From Pseudomonadota bacterium (GTDB taxonomy: Bacteria > Pseudomonadota > Alphaproteobacteria > SP197): a stretch of 64,000 nt of DNA. The notes under the pieces are model-generated. The model did no database searches. It was not told the origin of the DNA and saw nothing but the letters and a program-made list of their open reading frames with translations. A program made the translations under genes and the position numbers. Location of the stretch: contig JBCCIS010000002.1 of NCBI GenBank assembly GCA_039028155.1, positions 1-64,000 on the forward strand, given 5' to 3'. This document shows, piece by piece, positions 1 through 8,126 of this stretch (its first letter is position 1; the number at the start of each line of letters is the position of its first letter).

Positions 1-40
1 AAAAAATTGACGCCGCGCCCTTGGGGTCGGGTGCGGCGTC
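1..40 (-). terminator. Rho-independent terminator, minus strand
   Basis: An 8-bp perfect stem (GACGCCGC at 9-16 pairs with GCGGCGTC at 33-40) lies next to AAAAAATT. Read on the minus strand this is a GC hairpin followed by AATTTTTT, the classical intrinsic-terminator layout. It probably ends transcripts coming leftward from the UbiH-type gene, whose stop is about 320 bases away. Confidence 0.6.
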
Positions 41-154
41 TGACGAAAGATCAGACCCGGGGGGGTTTGGGGTCGGGGGCGGTCGGGTTCCGGTCCTGAT
101 CTGCGATGTGCCGGTTGGCTGGGTGGGCCGCTTGGCGCATCAAGGAGGTCTGTG

Positions 155-211
155 ATGCTTAATCTTTATCGCGGCGCGGGGGTTTCGTGGGGGTCGGCCG
201 TGTCGCGATAA
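155..211 (+). CDS. Possible 18-residue micro-ORF with perfect Shine-Dalgarno
   Basis: An ATG at 155 is preceded by AAGGAGGT (142-149) at ideal spacing, and the frame closes with TAA at 209-211. The product would be MLNLYRGAGVSWGSAVSR. It has no recognised family. It is the only coding signal in bases 1-356, which otherwise hold only a hairpin terminator. It could be a leader peptide, but the next downstream gene is on the opposite strand, so no regulated target is visible. The ribosome binding site is the whole argument. Confidence 0.3.
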   Translation: MLNLYRGAGVSWGSAVSR

Positions 212-356
212 CACTTTGGATACATTTATCCGGCCGCCCGTGCCGCTCATTGGCGAAGGCACGCGCCCTAATCGGTAATGAGGCTGCTCATTTCGATTGG
301 TAACGCCTGATCAAATCGTCATTAGTGTTCGTTATCACGCAGTTAGCGATGGTCTG

Positions 357-1580
357 TCAGAGCGCTTCGCCACGCAGCAACCGCGGCAGATGGCCGACGG
401 TTCCCATCGCGTGGCGCATGAAAAGCCTTTTGAGAGGCGGCAATTGGTTAACAGCGGCCAGTCCGACATCGCGCGCCAGCCGGATCGGCGCCACGTCGTT
501 CGAGAACAAACGGTTAAGACTGTCGGTGACAGCGATCAGCATCAGGTTGTCGACGCGCCGCCAGCGGGCGTAGCGCTCAAGGCCGTCGCCGTGGCCGGGT
601 TCCAGACCCAGGCGGCGCCGATCGGTCAGCACCTCTGCCAGTGCCGCGGTGTCGCGCAGACCGAGGTTATAGCCTTGGCCGGCGATCGGGTGGATCTGAT
701 GGGCTGAATCGCCCACCAACGCCAGCCGGTCCTCGGCGTAACGCTCCGCGTGCACCAGGCTCAGTGGATAGGACCAGCGCGGACCATAGGCTTCGACCGC
801 GCCCAGAAAATCGCCGAAACGCCAGGCGATCTCCTCGTGAAACGCGTCATCGTCCAACGCCATGATGCGCCCGGCGATATCGTCGGCCTCGGTCCAGACA
901 AGCGATGCGCGGTTGCCGGGCAGCGGCAGGATGGCGAACGGACCAGCCGGCAGAAACCGCTCATGGGCGATGCCACGATGGGGTCGTTCGTGGCTCACCG
1001 TCGTCACGATACCGGTCTGGCCATAAGCGTGCCGCACGTGGCGGATGCCCGCCATCGCACGCAGGGGTGACGATGCGCCGTCACACGCCACCACCAGACG
1101 CGCCTGAACTTGCCCGCCGTCCTCAAGGACCAGAGACGCACGATCGTGATCGCGCTTCAGATCCGCCACGGTGCACGGCGCCGCGAAGCGAATATTGCCG
1201 TAGCCGTCGGCATGGGCGAGCAAGGCGGCGCGGATGGTGCGGTTCTCAGCGATAAAGCCCAACGGATGGTCGCCGATGTCGCGGTGGTCATAGTGGAGGA
1301 ACAGCGGCGCGTCGCCGTCGGAGACGCGAATCTCCTGGATCGGCTCGGCCTGATCGGCCACGCCCGGCCACACACCCATGGTCTGGAGCATGACCTTGGA
1401 ACTCCAGGCAATCGACGTCACCCGCCCATCGAACCCGGCATCCACCGTGTCGCGGGGATCGCGCCGGTCCAGCAGCACGATATCAAAGCCGGCGCCGGCA
1501 AGCGCCACGGCCGCCGTCAGACCATTCATGCCACCGCCGACAATCGCGATGTCCGCTTCCTGCCTTAGCGTGCCTGTCAT
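357..1580 (-). CDS. UbiH/UbiF/COQ6-family FAD-dependent monooxygenase
   Basis: A 407-residue flavoprotein of the ubiquinone-biosynthesis hydroxylase family, which hydroxylates the aromatic ring of the quinone precursor at the membrane face. The N-terminus carries the ADP-binding Rossmann motif (IVGGGMNGLTAAVAL). A second FAD-binding motif, ALVGDSAHQIHPIAGQGYN, lies near residue 290. The start is set at ATG 1580 because the Rossmann motif follows within about ten residues; upstream in-frame sequence is Arg-rich read-through opposite the amidase gene. It is divergent from the amidase. Which ring position it hydroxylates cannot be told from sequence. Confidence 0.85.
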   Translation of the reverse strand: MTGTLRQEADIAIVGGGMNGLTAAVALAGAGFDIVLLDRRDPRDTVDAGFDGRVTSIAWSSKVMLQTMGVWPGVADQAEPIQEIRVSDGDAPLFLHYDHRDIGDHPLGFIAENRTIRAALLAHADGYGNIRFAAPCTVADLKRDHDRASLVLEDGGQVQARLVVACDGASSPLRAMAGIRHVRHAYGQTGIVTTVSHERPHRGIAHERFLPAGPFAILPLPGNRASLVWTEADDIAGRIMALDDDAFHEEIAWRFGDFLGAVEAYGPRWSYPLSLVHAERYAEDRLALVGDSAHQIHPIAGQGYNLGLRDTAALAEVLTDRRRLGLEPGHGDGLERYARWRRVDNLMLIAVTDSLNRLFSNDVAPIRLARDVGLAAVNQLPPLKRLFMRHAMGTVGHLPRLLRGEAL

Positions 1581-1663
1581 GAAGGAAACATCGGCACGCC
1601 GGGATGCAATGTCCAGCCCATCCCGGTAAGACTGTAGCAGTGGACAACCAGCAGGAGGGCGCG

Positions 1664-3028
1664 ATGGCCAAGGCCTGGCAGGACATGACGGCTTTGGAGC
1701 TTGGCTCCGGCATCGGCGCCGGCGCGATCGATCCGGTCGCGCTGACTGACTTTTTCTTGGATCGCATCGCCGCCGAGGACAGCGATCATCTGGTTTATCT
1801 GCGCCTGACGCCCGAGCGCGCGCGCGTCGAAGCCGACGCGGCGGGCCGTCGCGCCAAGGCCGGGCAACGACGCGGACCGCTCGACGGCGTGCCGCTATCA
1901 TGGAAGGACCTTGTCGACACGGCGGGTGTCGAGACCACCGGTGCCGCGCGCGCCCTGCAGGGCCGCGTGCCCGAGTATGACGCCACGCTTCTGGGGCGCG
2001 CGACAAGGGCCGGCACGATCTGCCTGGGCAAGACCAACCTGACGGAGTTCGCGTTTTCCGGCCTTGGCATCAACACGACCCATGGCACGCCCCCCAATGC
2101 CCATGACGACACGGTCGCCCGGATCCCGGGCGGGTCGTCGTCCGGCGCGGCGGTCTCCGTCGCGCGCGGCTTGGCGCCGGCCGGCATCGGCTCGGACACC
2201 GGTGGATCCGTCCGCATTCCGGCATCACTGAATGGCGTGGTTGGGCTCAAGACGACCGCCGGCGATCTGACGCTTGACGGCATCCTGCCGCTGTCGCCGA
2301 GCCTCGACACCATCGGTCCCTTGACCCGTGACGTCGCCGACGCCAACGCCGTGTGGTCGGTTCTGAGCGGACGCAAAGCCGCCGATCTGACCGGCGCCTC
2401 GCTCAAGGGTAAACGTTTCCTGGCGCCAAAGAACGCGATGTGGGCCGATGTCGATCCGGGGATCGAGCGGGCGGTGCGCGCCGGCATCGAGGCCCTGGAA
2501 CGCGCGGGCGCGAGCGTCTCCTGGGAGCAGGTCGACGAGATCGATCAGGCGGTCCAGATCATGGGCAAGGGCGGCGGCGTTGTGACCGTCGAGGCCTATG
2601 CATGCTGGGGTGACCTGGTCGAAGACAAGCCGGACGAGATTTACGCCAACATGCTGCCGCGCTTTCGCGAGGGCACGAAGCTCGCCGGCTTCAATCTGGT
2701 GCGCATGCAGAACGACCTGGAGGCCGTGCAGGATGCCATGGCCCGACGGCTCGCCGGCTGGGACGCGATGATCGCACCGACCGTGCCGATCAGCCCGCCG
2801 CCGATTGCCGATCTGATCGACGACGAGGCGGCCTATCGCAAAGCCAATCGCAACACGTTGCGCAACACGACGCCGGGCAACCTGCTGAAGCTCTGCGCGC
2901 TGACCCTGCCGTGCGGCCGCGATGATCTCGGCCTGCCGGCAGGCCTCATGATCATGCAGCGCGCCGACCAAGAAGCCGCCATCCTGCGTCTGGGCAAAGC
3001 GATCGAAGCCGCAATCGCCGCCGGCTGA
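1664..3028 (+). CDS. Amidase signature family hydrolase
   Basis: A 454-residue enzyme of the amidase signature family (Ser-cisSer-Lys triad), which hydrolyses amide bonds. The catalytic Lys sits in GVPLSWKDLVDTAG. The Gly/Ser-rich signature IPGGSSSGAAVSVARG and the nucleophile segment GIGSDTGGSVRIPASLNG are intact. Start ATG 1664 is chosen because AGGAGG (1653-1658) precedes it; an upstream in-frame start has no such site. A DMT transporter begins 5 bases after the stop, so the two are probably co-transcribed, suggesting uptake or export of the amide or its product. GatA of the amidotransferase is unlikely because no gatB/gatC is adjacent. Confidence 0.85.
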   Translation: MAKAWQDMTALELGSGIGAGAIDPVALTDFFLDRIAAEDSDHLVYLRLTPERARVEADAAGRRAKAGQRRGPLDGVPLSWKDLVDTAGVETTGAARALQGRVPEYDATLLGRATRAGTICLGKTNLTEFAFSGLGINTTHGTPPNAHDDTVARIPGGSSSGAAVSVARGLAPAGIGSDTGGSVRIPASLNGVVGLKTTAGDLTLDGILPLSPSLDTIGPLTRDVADANAVWSVLSGRKAADLTGASLKGKRFLAPKNAMWADVDPGIERAVRAGIEALERAGASVSWEQVDEIDQAVQIMGKGGGVVTVEAYACWGDLVEDKPDEIYANMLPRFREGTKLAGFNLVRMQNDLEAVQDAMARRLAGWDAMIAPTVPISPPPIADLIDDEAAYRKANRNTLRNTTPGNLLKLCALTLPCGRDDLGLPAGLMIMQRADQEAAILRLGKAIEAAIAAG

Positions 3029-3033
3029 TCATC

Positions 3034-3966
3034 ATGACCCATCCCGACCTTCCGCCGCCGGAGACGATGCACGGCAACATCGTGACGGGAGGCGGGCGTC
3101 ATCCGCACATGATCGGCATTCTGCTGATCCTGGTGGCACTGACCTTGATCAACTGTTCCGACGCGGTCGCCAAGCTCACCATCGAACAGGTGCCGGTCTA
3201 TCAGGTCGCCCTGTTCCAAGCCTGCGCGATGATCCTTGCCGTGCCGTTCATCGCGCGTACGACGAACCTGACGCAGCTGGTCAGAACCCGTCGGCCGGGC
3301 CTGCAGCTCATTCGTTCCTGTTGCCAGTTCGCGAGCGCCATCAGTTTTTTTTCCGGCCTCGCTCTCCTACCGCTCGCCGACATCATCGCCATCATCATGC
3401 TCGGGCCCCTCATGGTCACCGCGCTCGCCGCCCTCGTCCTGAAGGAAAAGGTCGGACCGCGACGCTGGCTGGCCTGTGGGTTCGGCTTGGTCGGCGCGCT
3501 CATCATGATCCGGCCGACCTATGAAGGCGGCATGGGGTTGCCCGCCTTGCTGCCGCTGGCCGCCGTCTTTTTCTACTCTGTCTACGCGGTTATCACGCGC
3601 ATGCTGGCTCCGCACCACGGCACCGGAACCATGATGTTCTGGGCAGCCATTGTCGGTTTCGTCGTGCTTATCGTTACATCGCCGTTCTATTGGCAGGCAC
3701 CGACGCCGGAGATTTGGCTCGGCCTTGTCGTCGTCGCCATTTTGTCGGCCAGCAGCAACGGCTTCACCATTCGCGCCTACGCCCATGCGCCGGCTTCGTT
3801 GCTGGCACCGTTCGCCTATGTCGAGATCATTGGCGGCACCATCTTGGGATATCTGATCTGGCATGAGTTTCCAGACGCCATCACCTGGCTCGGTATCGCC
3901 ATCATTGTCGGCAGCGGCCTTTATGTCTGGCACCGCGAGCGACGCCTGGCCATTGAAACTGGCTGA
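3034..3966 (+). CDS. EamA-type DMT superfamily transporter
   Basis: A 310-residue inner-membrane protein with about ten hydrophobic segments in two repeated halves, the arrangement of the drug/metabolite transporter EamA family (S-adenosylmethionine- and amino-acid-type carriers are relatives). A hydrophilic N-terminus of about 25 residues precedes the first helix (MIGILLILVALTLINCSDA). A glycine-rich segment LGPLMVTALAAL closes the first half. It starts 5 bases after the amidase stop and likely shares its transcript. The substrate is unknown. Confidence 0.85.
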   Translation: MTHPDLPPPETMHGNIVTGGGRHPHMIGILLILVALTLINCSDAVAKLTIEQVPVYQVALFQACAMILAVPFIARTTNLTQLVRTRRPGLQLIRSCCQFASAISFFSGLALLPLADIIAIIMLGPLMVTALAALVLKEKVGPRRWLACGFGLVGALIMIRPTYEGGMGLPALLPLAAVFFYSVYAVITRMLAPHHGTGTMMFWAAIVGFVVLIVTSPFYWQAPTPEIWLGLVVVAILSASSNGFTIRAYAHAPASLLAPFAYVEIIGGTILGYLIWHEFPDAITWLGIAIIVGSGLYVWHRERRLAIETG

Positions 3967-4157
3967 GCCTTGCCGCCCAGATAGGCAGGGTGCTGCCTAA
4001 TCGGCAGGCAAATGCGTCAGGACTCGTGACATTCCAGATCCCAACGTGTTGATCTATATGGATTTGTTGCAGCGCAGCAGATTGGCACGCCGTTTGAAAA
4101 GAGAGTCTTCCGGGAACATGCCCCGTGCGGGCAAACGGCAAACCTGGGAGGTTTTCG

Positions 4158-5477
4158 ATGACAACGACATTGAGGCGAGGCGCGCTCGCCGTCCTGTTCG
4201 GTAGCGCGATCCTGCTGCCCGGCCTGGCGCATGCCGGGGTCGAGGCGGAGACGGCCTATGTGCTCAACACCTTTTCGTTTCTGGTCAACGGTGCGCTCGT
4301 CATGTGGATGGCGGCGGGCTTCACGATGCTGGAGGCCGGCATGGTGCGCACCAAATCGGTGGCGACCATCTGCGTCAAGAACGTCATGCTCTTTTCGATC
4401 GCCGGCATCGCTTATTACCTCGTCGGTTACAACCTGATGTATGACGGCGTCGACGGCGGGTTGATCGGCGGTTTCGCACCGTGGGTTGCCGACGACAGCG
4501 CGGTCGCGAATGCCGACTTTAACGGCGGGTACGCCGCGGCGTCGGATTGGTTCTTCCAGATGGTGTTTGTCGCGACCGCCGCCTCGATCGTGTCGGGCAC
4601 GCTGGCTGAACGCATCAAGCTGTGGCCCTTTCTGGGTTTCGTCGTTGTCTTGACCGCCATCATCTATCCGATCCAGGGCGCCTGGCAGTGGGGCGGCGGT
4701 TGGCTGGCGCAAGAAGGTTTCGCCGACTTCGCCGGATCGACCATCGTGCACTCGGTCGGCGGCTGGGCGGCGTTGACCGGCGCCATTATCCTGGGCGCGC
4801 GCGCTGGCAAGTATGGGCCCAAGGGCGAGATCCGTCTGCTGCCGCCATCGTCCCTGCCGCTGGCGACGCTCGGCACGTTCATCCTGTGGCTCGGCTGGTT
4901 CGGCTTCAACGGCGGTTCGCAACTGGCGTTGGGCTCGGCGGCCGACGCGGTCGCCATGGCCAACATCTTCGCCAACACCGGCATGGCGGCGGCCGGCGGC
5001 GTGGTCGCCGCGGCGGTCGCGACCCAGCTTGTCTACCGCAAGGTCGATCTGACCATGGTGTTGAACGGTGCGCTCGCCGGTTTGGTCAGCATCACCGCCG
5101 GCCCGGATACGCCGACCATTGGTGAGGCCATCATCATCGGCGGCATCGGCGCGCTGATTGTCGTTGCCGGCGTTCCCTTGCTCGATCGTTTGAAGATCGA
5201 CGATGTCGTCGGCGCCATCCCCGTCCATCTCTTCGCTGGCATCTGGGGTACCATGGCGGTGCCGTTGACCAACGGCGAGGCGAGCGTCGGCGTGCAGGCG
5301 TTGGGCGTCGTCGCCATCGGCGCGTTCGCCGCCGTCGCCAGCGCGCTCGTCTGGTTCGCCCTTAAGGTAACGGTGGGGCTTCGCGTCAGTGCCGACGAGG
5401 AAGTCGCCGGTCTCGATCAGGTCGAACTTGGCATGGCGGCCTATCCGGAGTTCGGCCGGGACTCCGTGACGGTCTAG
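4158..5477 (+). CDS. amtB: Ammonium transporter, Amt family
   Basis: A 439-residue channel for ammonia/ammonium in the inner membrane. It has a cleavable signal peptide (ending LPGLAHA) and then eleven predicted helices, including family stretches such as FTMLEAGMVRTKSV and SVGGWAALTGA. Start ATG 4158 is supported by GGGAGGT (4146-4152). In most proteobacteria amtB follows glnK, whose PII product plugs the channel at low ammonium demand. No glnK is present on either side here: the upstream gene is a DMT transporter and the downstream gene a sulfotransferase. Regulation by a PII protein encoded elsewhere is therefore inferred. Confidence 0.93.
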   Translation: MTTTLRRGALAVLFGSAILLPGLAHAGVEAETAYVLNTFSFLVNGALVMWMAAGFTMLEAGMVRTKSVATICVKNVMLFSIAGIAYYLVGYNLMYDGVDGGLIGGFAPWVADDSAVANADFNGGYAAASDWFFQMVFVATAASIVSGTLAERIKLWPFLGFVVVLTAIIYPIQGAWQWGGGWLAQEGFADFAGSTIVHSVGGWAALTGAIILGARAGKYGPKGEIRLLPPSSLPLATLGTFILWLGWFGFNGGSQLALGSAADAVAMANIFANTGMAAAGGVVAAAVATQLVYRKVDLTMVLNGALAGLVSITAGPDTPTIGEAIIIGGIGALIVVAGVPLLDRLKIDDVVGAIPVHLFAGIWGTMAVPLTNGEASVGVQALGVVAIGAFAAVASALVWFALKVTVGLRVSADEEVAGLDQVELGMAAYPEFGRDSVTV

Positions 5478-5594
5478 CCAGTGTGGCGTCCCGTCGCTGC
5501 TCGGCGGGACGCCACCCAACCAAGACCATTGCCGCTTGCCATCGCGTGCCTGGCCGGTGTCTCCTTGCGCCGCACAGAGGAACCGGGAGAGGGC

Positions 5595-6503
5595 ATGGCG
5601 CTACGACGACCCACGACGTTCGAGGAGATGGACGCGGTTGCCGCGAAGTACTTCACGAAGGAGAGCCATCAGCGCGGCGTCGCCTTCAAGCCGCAACCCG
5701 ACGACATCATCATTTCGACCTATGCCAAAGCCGGCACAACGTGGATGCAGCAGATCGTGCATCAACTGCGCACCGGCGGCGACATGGATTTCACTGAGAT
5801 AACCGCCGTCGTCCCGTGGATCGAGATAGCCTTTGACACGGGCCTCGACATCGAGGGCGAACAGGCCGCGCCGCCGCGTGCCTATAAGAGCCATCTCGAC
5901 TGGTCTGAGGTGCCGAAGGGTTGCCGTTACATCTACATAACCCGCGAGCCCAAGGACATCGCGGTGTCGCTCTACCGCTTCTCGGAAGGTTGGTTCTTCG
6001 AGGCTGGCGCCATCTCGATCGACGATTTCGTGCGTCGCGATATTTTGGGCGGCGACGCCGCGCGCGGTATCTGGCCGCACTTTGCGTCGTGGTGGCACAA
6101 ACGTCTGGACGACGACACGCTGTTCCTGACCTATGAAGACATGAAGGACGACCCCGCGGGCGCCGTGCGGCGCGTCGCTGCTTTCATGGGCATCGCACCG
6201 GGATCGCCCGCCATCGACACCGCCATCGAGCATTCCAGCCTGCCCTTCATGCAGACGCATGCCGGCCAGTTCGACGATCACCTGCTGCGCGAAGCACGCG
6301 ACGCTATTGCCGGCCTGCCCCCGGACGGCGAGTCCAACAAGGTCCGCACCGGTCAGGTCGGCGGTCACCGCGCCGTCTTAAGCGACGACTTGGTGGCGGC
6401 GTTCGACGACGCATGGCGGGAACGTATCGGCGATGCGCTGGGCCTCGAGGACTATGGCGCGCTCCGCCGTGTTCTCGCCGAGGAGCGTGGCAGCCGGCCT
6501 TAG
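5595..6503 (+). CDS. Sulfotransferase domain protein
   Basis: A 302-residue cytosolic-type sulfotransferase that moves the sulfuryl group of PAPS to a hydroxyl or amine acceptor. The 5'-phosphosulfate loop is TYAKAGTTWMQQIVHQL and the 3'-phosphate-binding segment is YITREPKDIAVSLYRF. A C-terminal Lys/Arg-Gly-type loop (SNKVRTGQVGGHRAVL) is also present. Start ATG 5595 follows GGGAGAGGG. Its last bases overlap the last bases of the convergent peptidase gene by 4 nt. The acceptor is unknown; a sulfatase is encoded about 16 kb away, but no link is shown. Confidence 0.85.
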   Translation: MALRRPTTFEEMDAVAAKYFTKESHQRGVAFKPQPDDIIISTYAKAGTTWMQQIVHQLRTGGDMDFTEITAVVPWIEIAFDTGLDIEGEQAAPPRAYKSHLDWSEVPKGCRYIYITREPKDIAVSLYRFSEGWFFEAGAISIDDFVRRDILGGDAARGIWPHFASWWHKRLDDDTLFLTYEDMKDDPAGAVRRVAAFMGIAPGSPAIDTAIEHSSLPFMQTHAGQFDDHLLREARDAIAGLPPDGESNKVRTGQVGGHRAVLSDDLVAAFDDAWRERIGDALGLEDYGALRRVLAEERGSRP

Positions 6504-7459
6504 GTGCCGGCGCCGACCTCTTCGAGCGTGCGGCGGTACTCCTCGATATCGCCGTTGCCGGTGGCGATCGCCTTTTCGGCCGCGTCGATCGCGGCGTTGC
6601 GGTGGCCCTGTTCGGCGAGGACCACGGCCAGATTGTTCCACGCCGCGCCGAAGTCCGGATCGGCCACCGCCGCGCGTCCGAAGGCATCGGCCGCGTCGAA
6701 GAGATCGCCCATGGCATAGGCTGTGTTGCCGAGACCAAGCCAAGCTGTCCCGCTGCCGGGCCAGCGCTCCACGATCGCGGCATAGGCTTGCGCCGCATCG
6801 CCGGTCAGGCCCAAGCGTTCGATCGCGACTGCTGCGTCGACGACCTCGCCCTCAGACCCCGTCGCCGGCAACGTAGCCGGCGGCAAAACCACAAGCGCCC
6901 AATAGTCGCCGCGCCGCCAGGTGTGCTCGAACGTATCGAGCGGCGTTACCCGCCGCTCGTCGAGACCGGAGTGGAGTGTTAGCGTACCGGCATCGAGGTC
7001 ATAACCGATAGCGACCGCGAAGTGCCATTGCTGGTACCAGTCGAGGCCGAGGTTCTGAAAGACGATAACCGGATGCCCGGCGGCGATCTCTGCAAGCAGG
7101 GCGTCAAGGGTGTTGACCGGCACGGCAAGCCGGCCGTGACGGCGCGCGCCGCCCAGGACGTCGCTGACCAGCGTGCCCTCGCGCCCCGGCGTATAGATCT
7201 CCTCGCCGACCTCTTCCTGGTCGGTCGCGATGCCGCCCCAGACGAGCACCATGGCAAGCGAGGCCGGTCCGCAATAGCGCTCTTCCTGCGCAAAGAACGG
7301 TACATCCGTTATCTGGGCGCGCATGGGAAGACCGCCGGCCGTGGTGCCGGCCGACAGAAGCCGGTCGCTTTGCGGCGTGCCGGCGCAGGCCGCCAGCGTC
7401 AGGAGAACAAGCGGCCAGACGGCAAGAAGCCGGCCACCTAACCTGGTGACCGGCTCCAC
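6500..7459 (-). CDS. PA2778-type C39-like cysteine peptidase lipoprotein with TPRs
   Basis: A 319-residue predicted lipoprotein. The signal peptide ends in the lipobox LTLAAC. A C39-like peptidase domain follows, with the catalytic Cys in EERYCGPASLAMVL and the His in QQWHFAVAIGYD. The C-terminal 120 residues form tetratricopeptide repeats (GTAWLGLGNTAYAMGD; AAWNNLAVVLAEQG). The start is GTG 7459, preceded by AGGGGGT. The next gene upstream encodes a PA2779-like small membrane protein; this pairing is known in Pseudomonas and relatives, where its function is not established. It probably acts in the periplasm on peptide substrates. Confidence 0.8.
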   Translation of the reverse strand: MEPVTRLGGRLLAVWPLVLLTLAACAGTPQSDRLLSAGTTAGGLPMRAQITDVPFFAQEERYCGPASLAMVLVWGGIATDQEEVGEEIYTPGREGTLVSDVLGGARRHGRLAVPVNTLDALLAEIAAGHPVIVFQNLGLDWYQQWHFAVAIGYDLDAGTLTLHSGLDERRVTPLDTFEHTWRRGDYWALVVLPPATLPATGSEGEVVDAAVAIERLGLTGDAAQAYAAIVERWPGSGTAWLGLGNTAYAMGDLFDAADAFGRAAVADPDFGAAWNNLAVVLAEQGHRNAAIDAAEKAIATGNGDIEEYRRTLEEVGAGT

Positions 7460-7496
7460 GCCCTGACCCCCTTTTGCCGCGGTACGGCAACGGTCC

Positions 7497-7901
7497 CTAC
7501 TTGGTGAACGGAAAGACGTCGGTGAATCCCAGAATGTCGGTCAGCAGCAGCACCAGAAAGACGATCAGCGCAGCGCCGACGATGACGCCAACCGTGCTTT
7601 CGCCGGCCGGCATTTCGTCAATTTTGTGCATGATCTGGCGTAGCTCGTCGTCGCTGAGCGCGGCGATTCGGGCTGTCGCTTCTTCCGGATCGACCCCGTG
7701 GGCAATCAGTTCCTGACGGACGTCTTCGCGCTCGATGAGGCTCAAGAGCGCGTCGCGATCAAGCGAGGTATCCAGCTGCTGGGTGGCTTCTTCGGTCGTG
7801 ACCAGGCCCGCATGGGCGCTCGTCAGACCGGATGATGTGACAAAAAAGACGACAGCGAGTGGCGCCGCCAAAAAAGTGACAAGTCGTCGGAAACACTTCA
7901 T
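7497..7901 (-). CDS. PA2779-family small membrane protein
   Basis: A 134-residue protein with an N-terminal signal sequence (VTFLAAPLAVVFFVTSSG, cleaved near AHA), a charged helical middle (TSLDRDALLSLIEREDVRQE ... IAALSDDELRQIMHKIDEMP) and a C-terminal transmembrane segment (VGVIVGAALIVFLVLLLTDI). Start ATG 7901 gives the clean signal peptide; upstream in-frame sequence does not. It lies 37 bases upstream of the C39-like peptidase gene, as in PA2779/PA2778 pairs, so it may be the partner or substrate. The family is uncharacterised. Confidence 0.75.
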   Translation of the reverse strand: MKCFRRLVTFLAAPLAVVFFVTSSGLTSAHAGLVTTEEATQQLDTSLDRDALLSLIEREDVRQELIAHGVDPEEATARIAALSDDELRQIMHKIDEMPAGESTVGVIVGAALIVFLVLLLTDILGFTDVFPFTK

Positions 7902-8126
7902 CGCTTCCCCGTACCCCCGATAGCGCCCTGCAGGCCGTAAGATAACACAAGATATGGCGGTTTGATGGCGTCGAACCACAATCTATACCCAATTGCGCCT
8001 ATTCGGGCCGGTTTGTCAAGACTGAGTCGAAGATTCGCTCGTAAGCAACGGACTCGAAACGGTCTTTTGCATCAGGAGTCCGCGACGTGTTAATGTTCCC
8101 GGCCGTTCAATACAGCGGAAACCCTG

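Noticed and set aside
142-149. AAGGAGGT taken as possible 16S rRNA 3' end on the minus strand
   Set aside because: The flanking bases lack the conserved GGATCA before CCTCCTT, so it is not rRNA.
1581-2006. N-terminal extension of the UbiH-type gene upstream of ATG 1580
   Set aside because: The added residues are Arg/Pro-rich and antisense to the amidase; the Rossmann motif begins properly after ATG 1580.
4017-5519. A 500-codon minus-strand open frame opposite amtB
   Set aside because: Composition is Asp/Arg/His-rich without family motifs, as expected for the antisense of a GC-rich gene; amtB on the plus strand is unambiguous.
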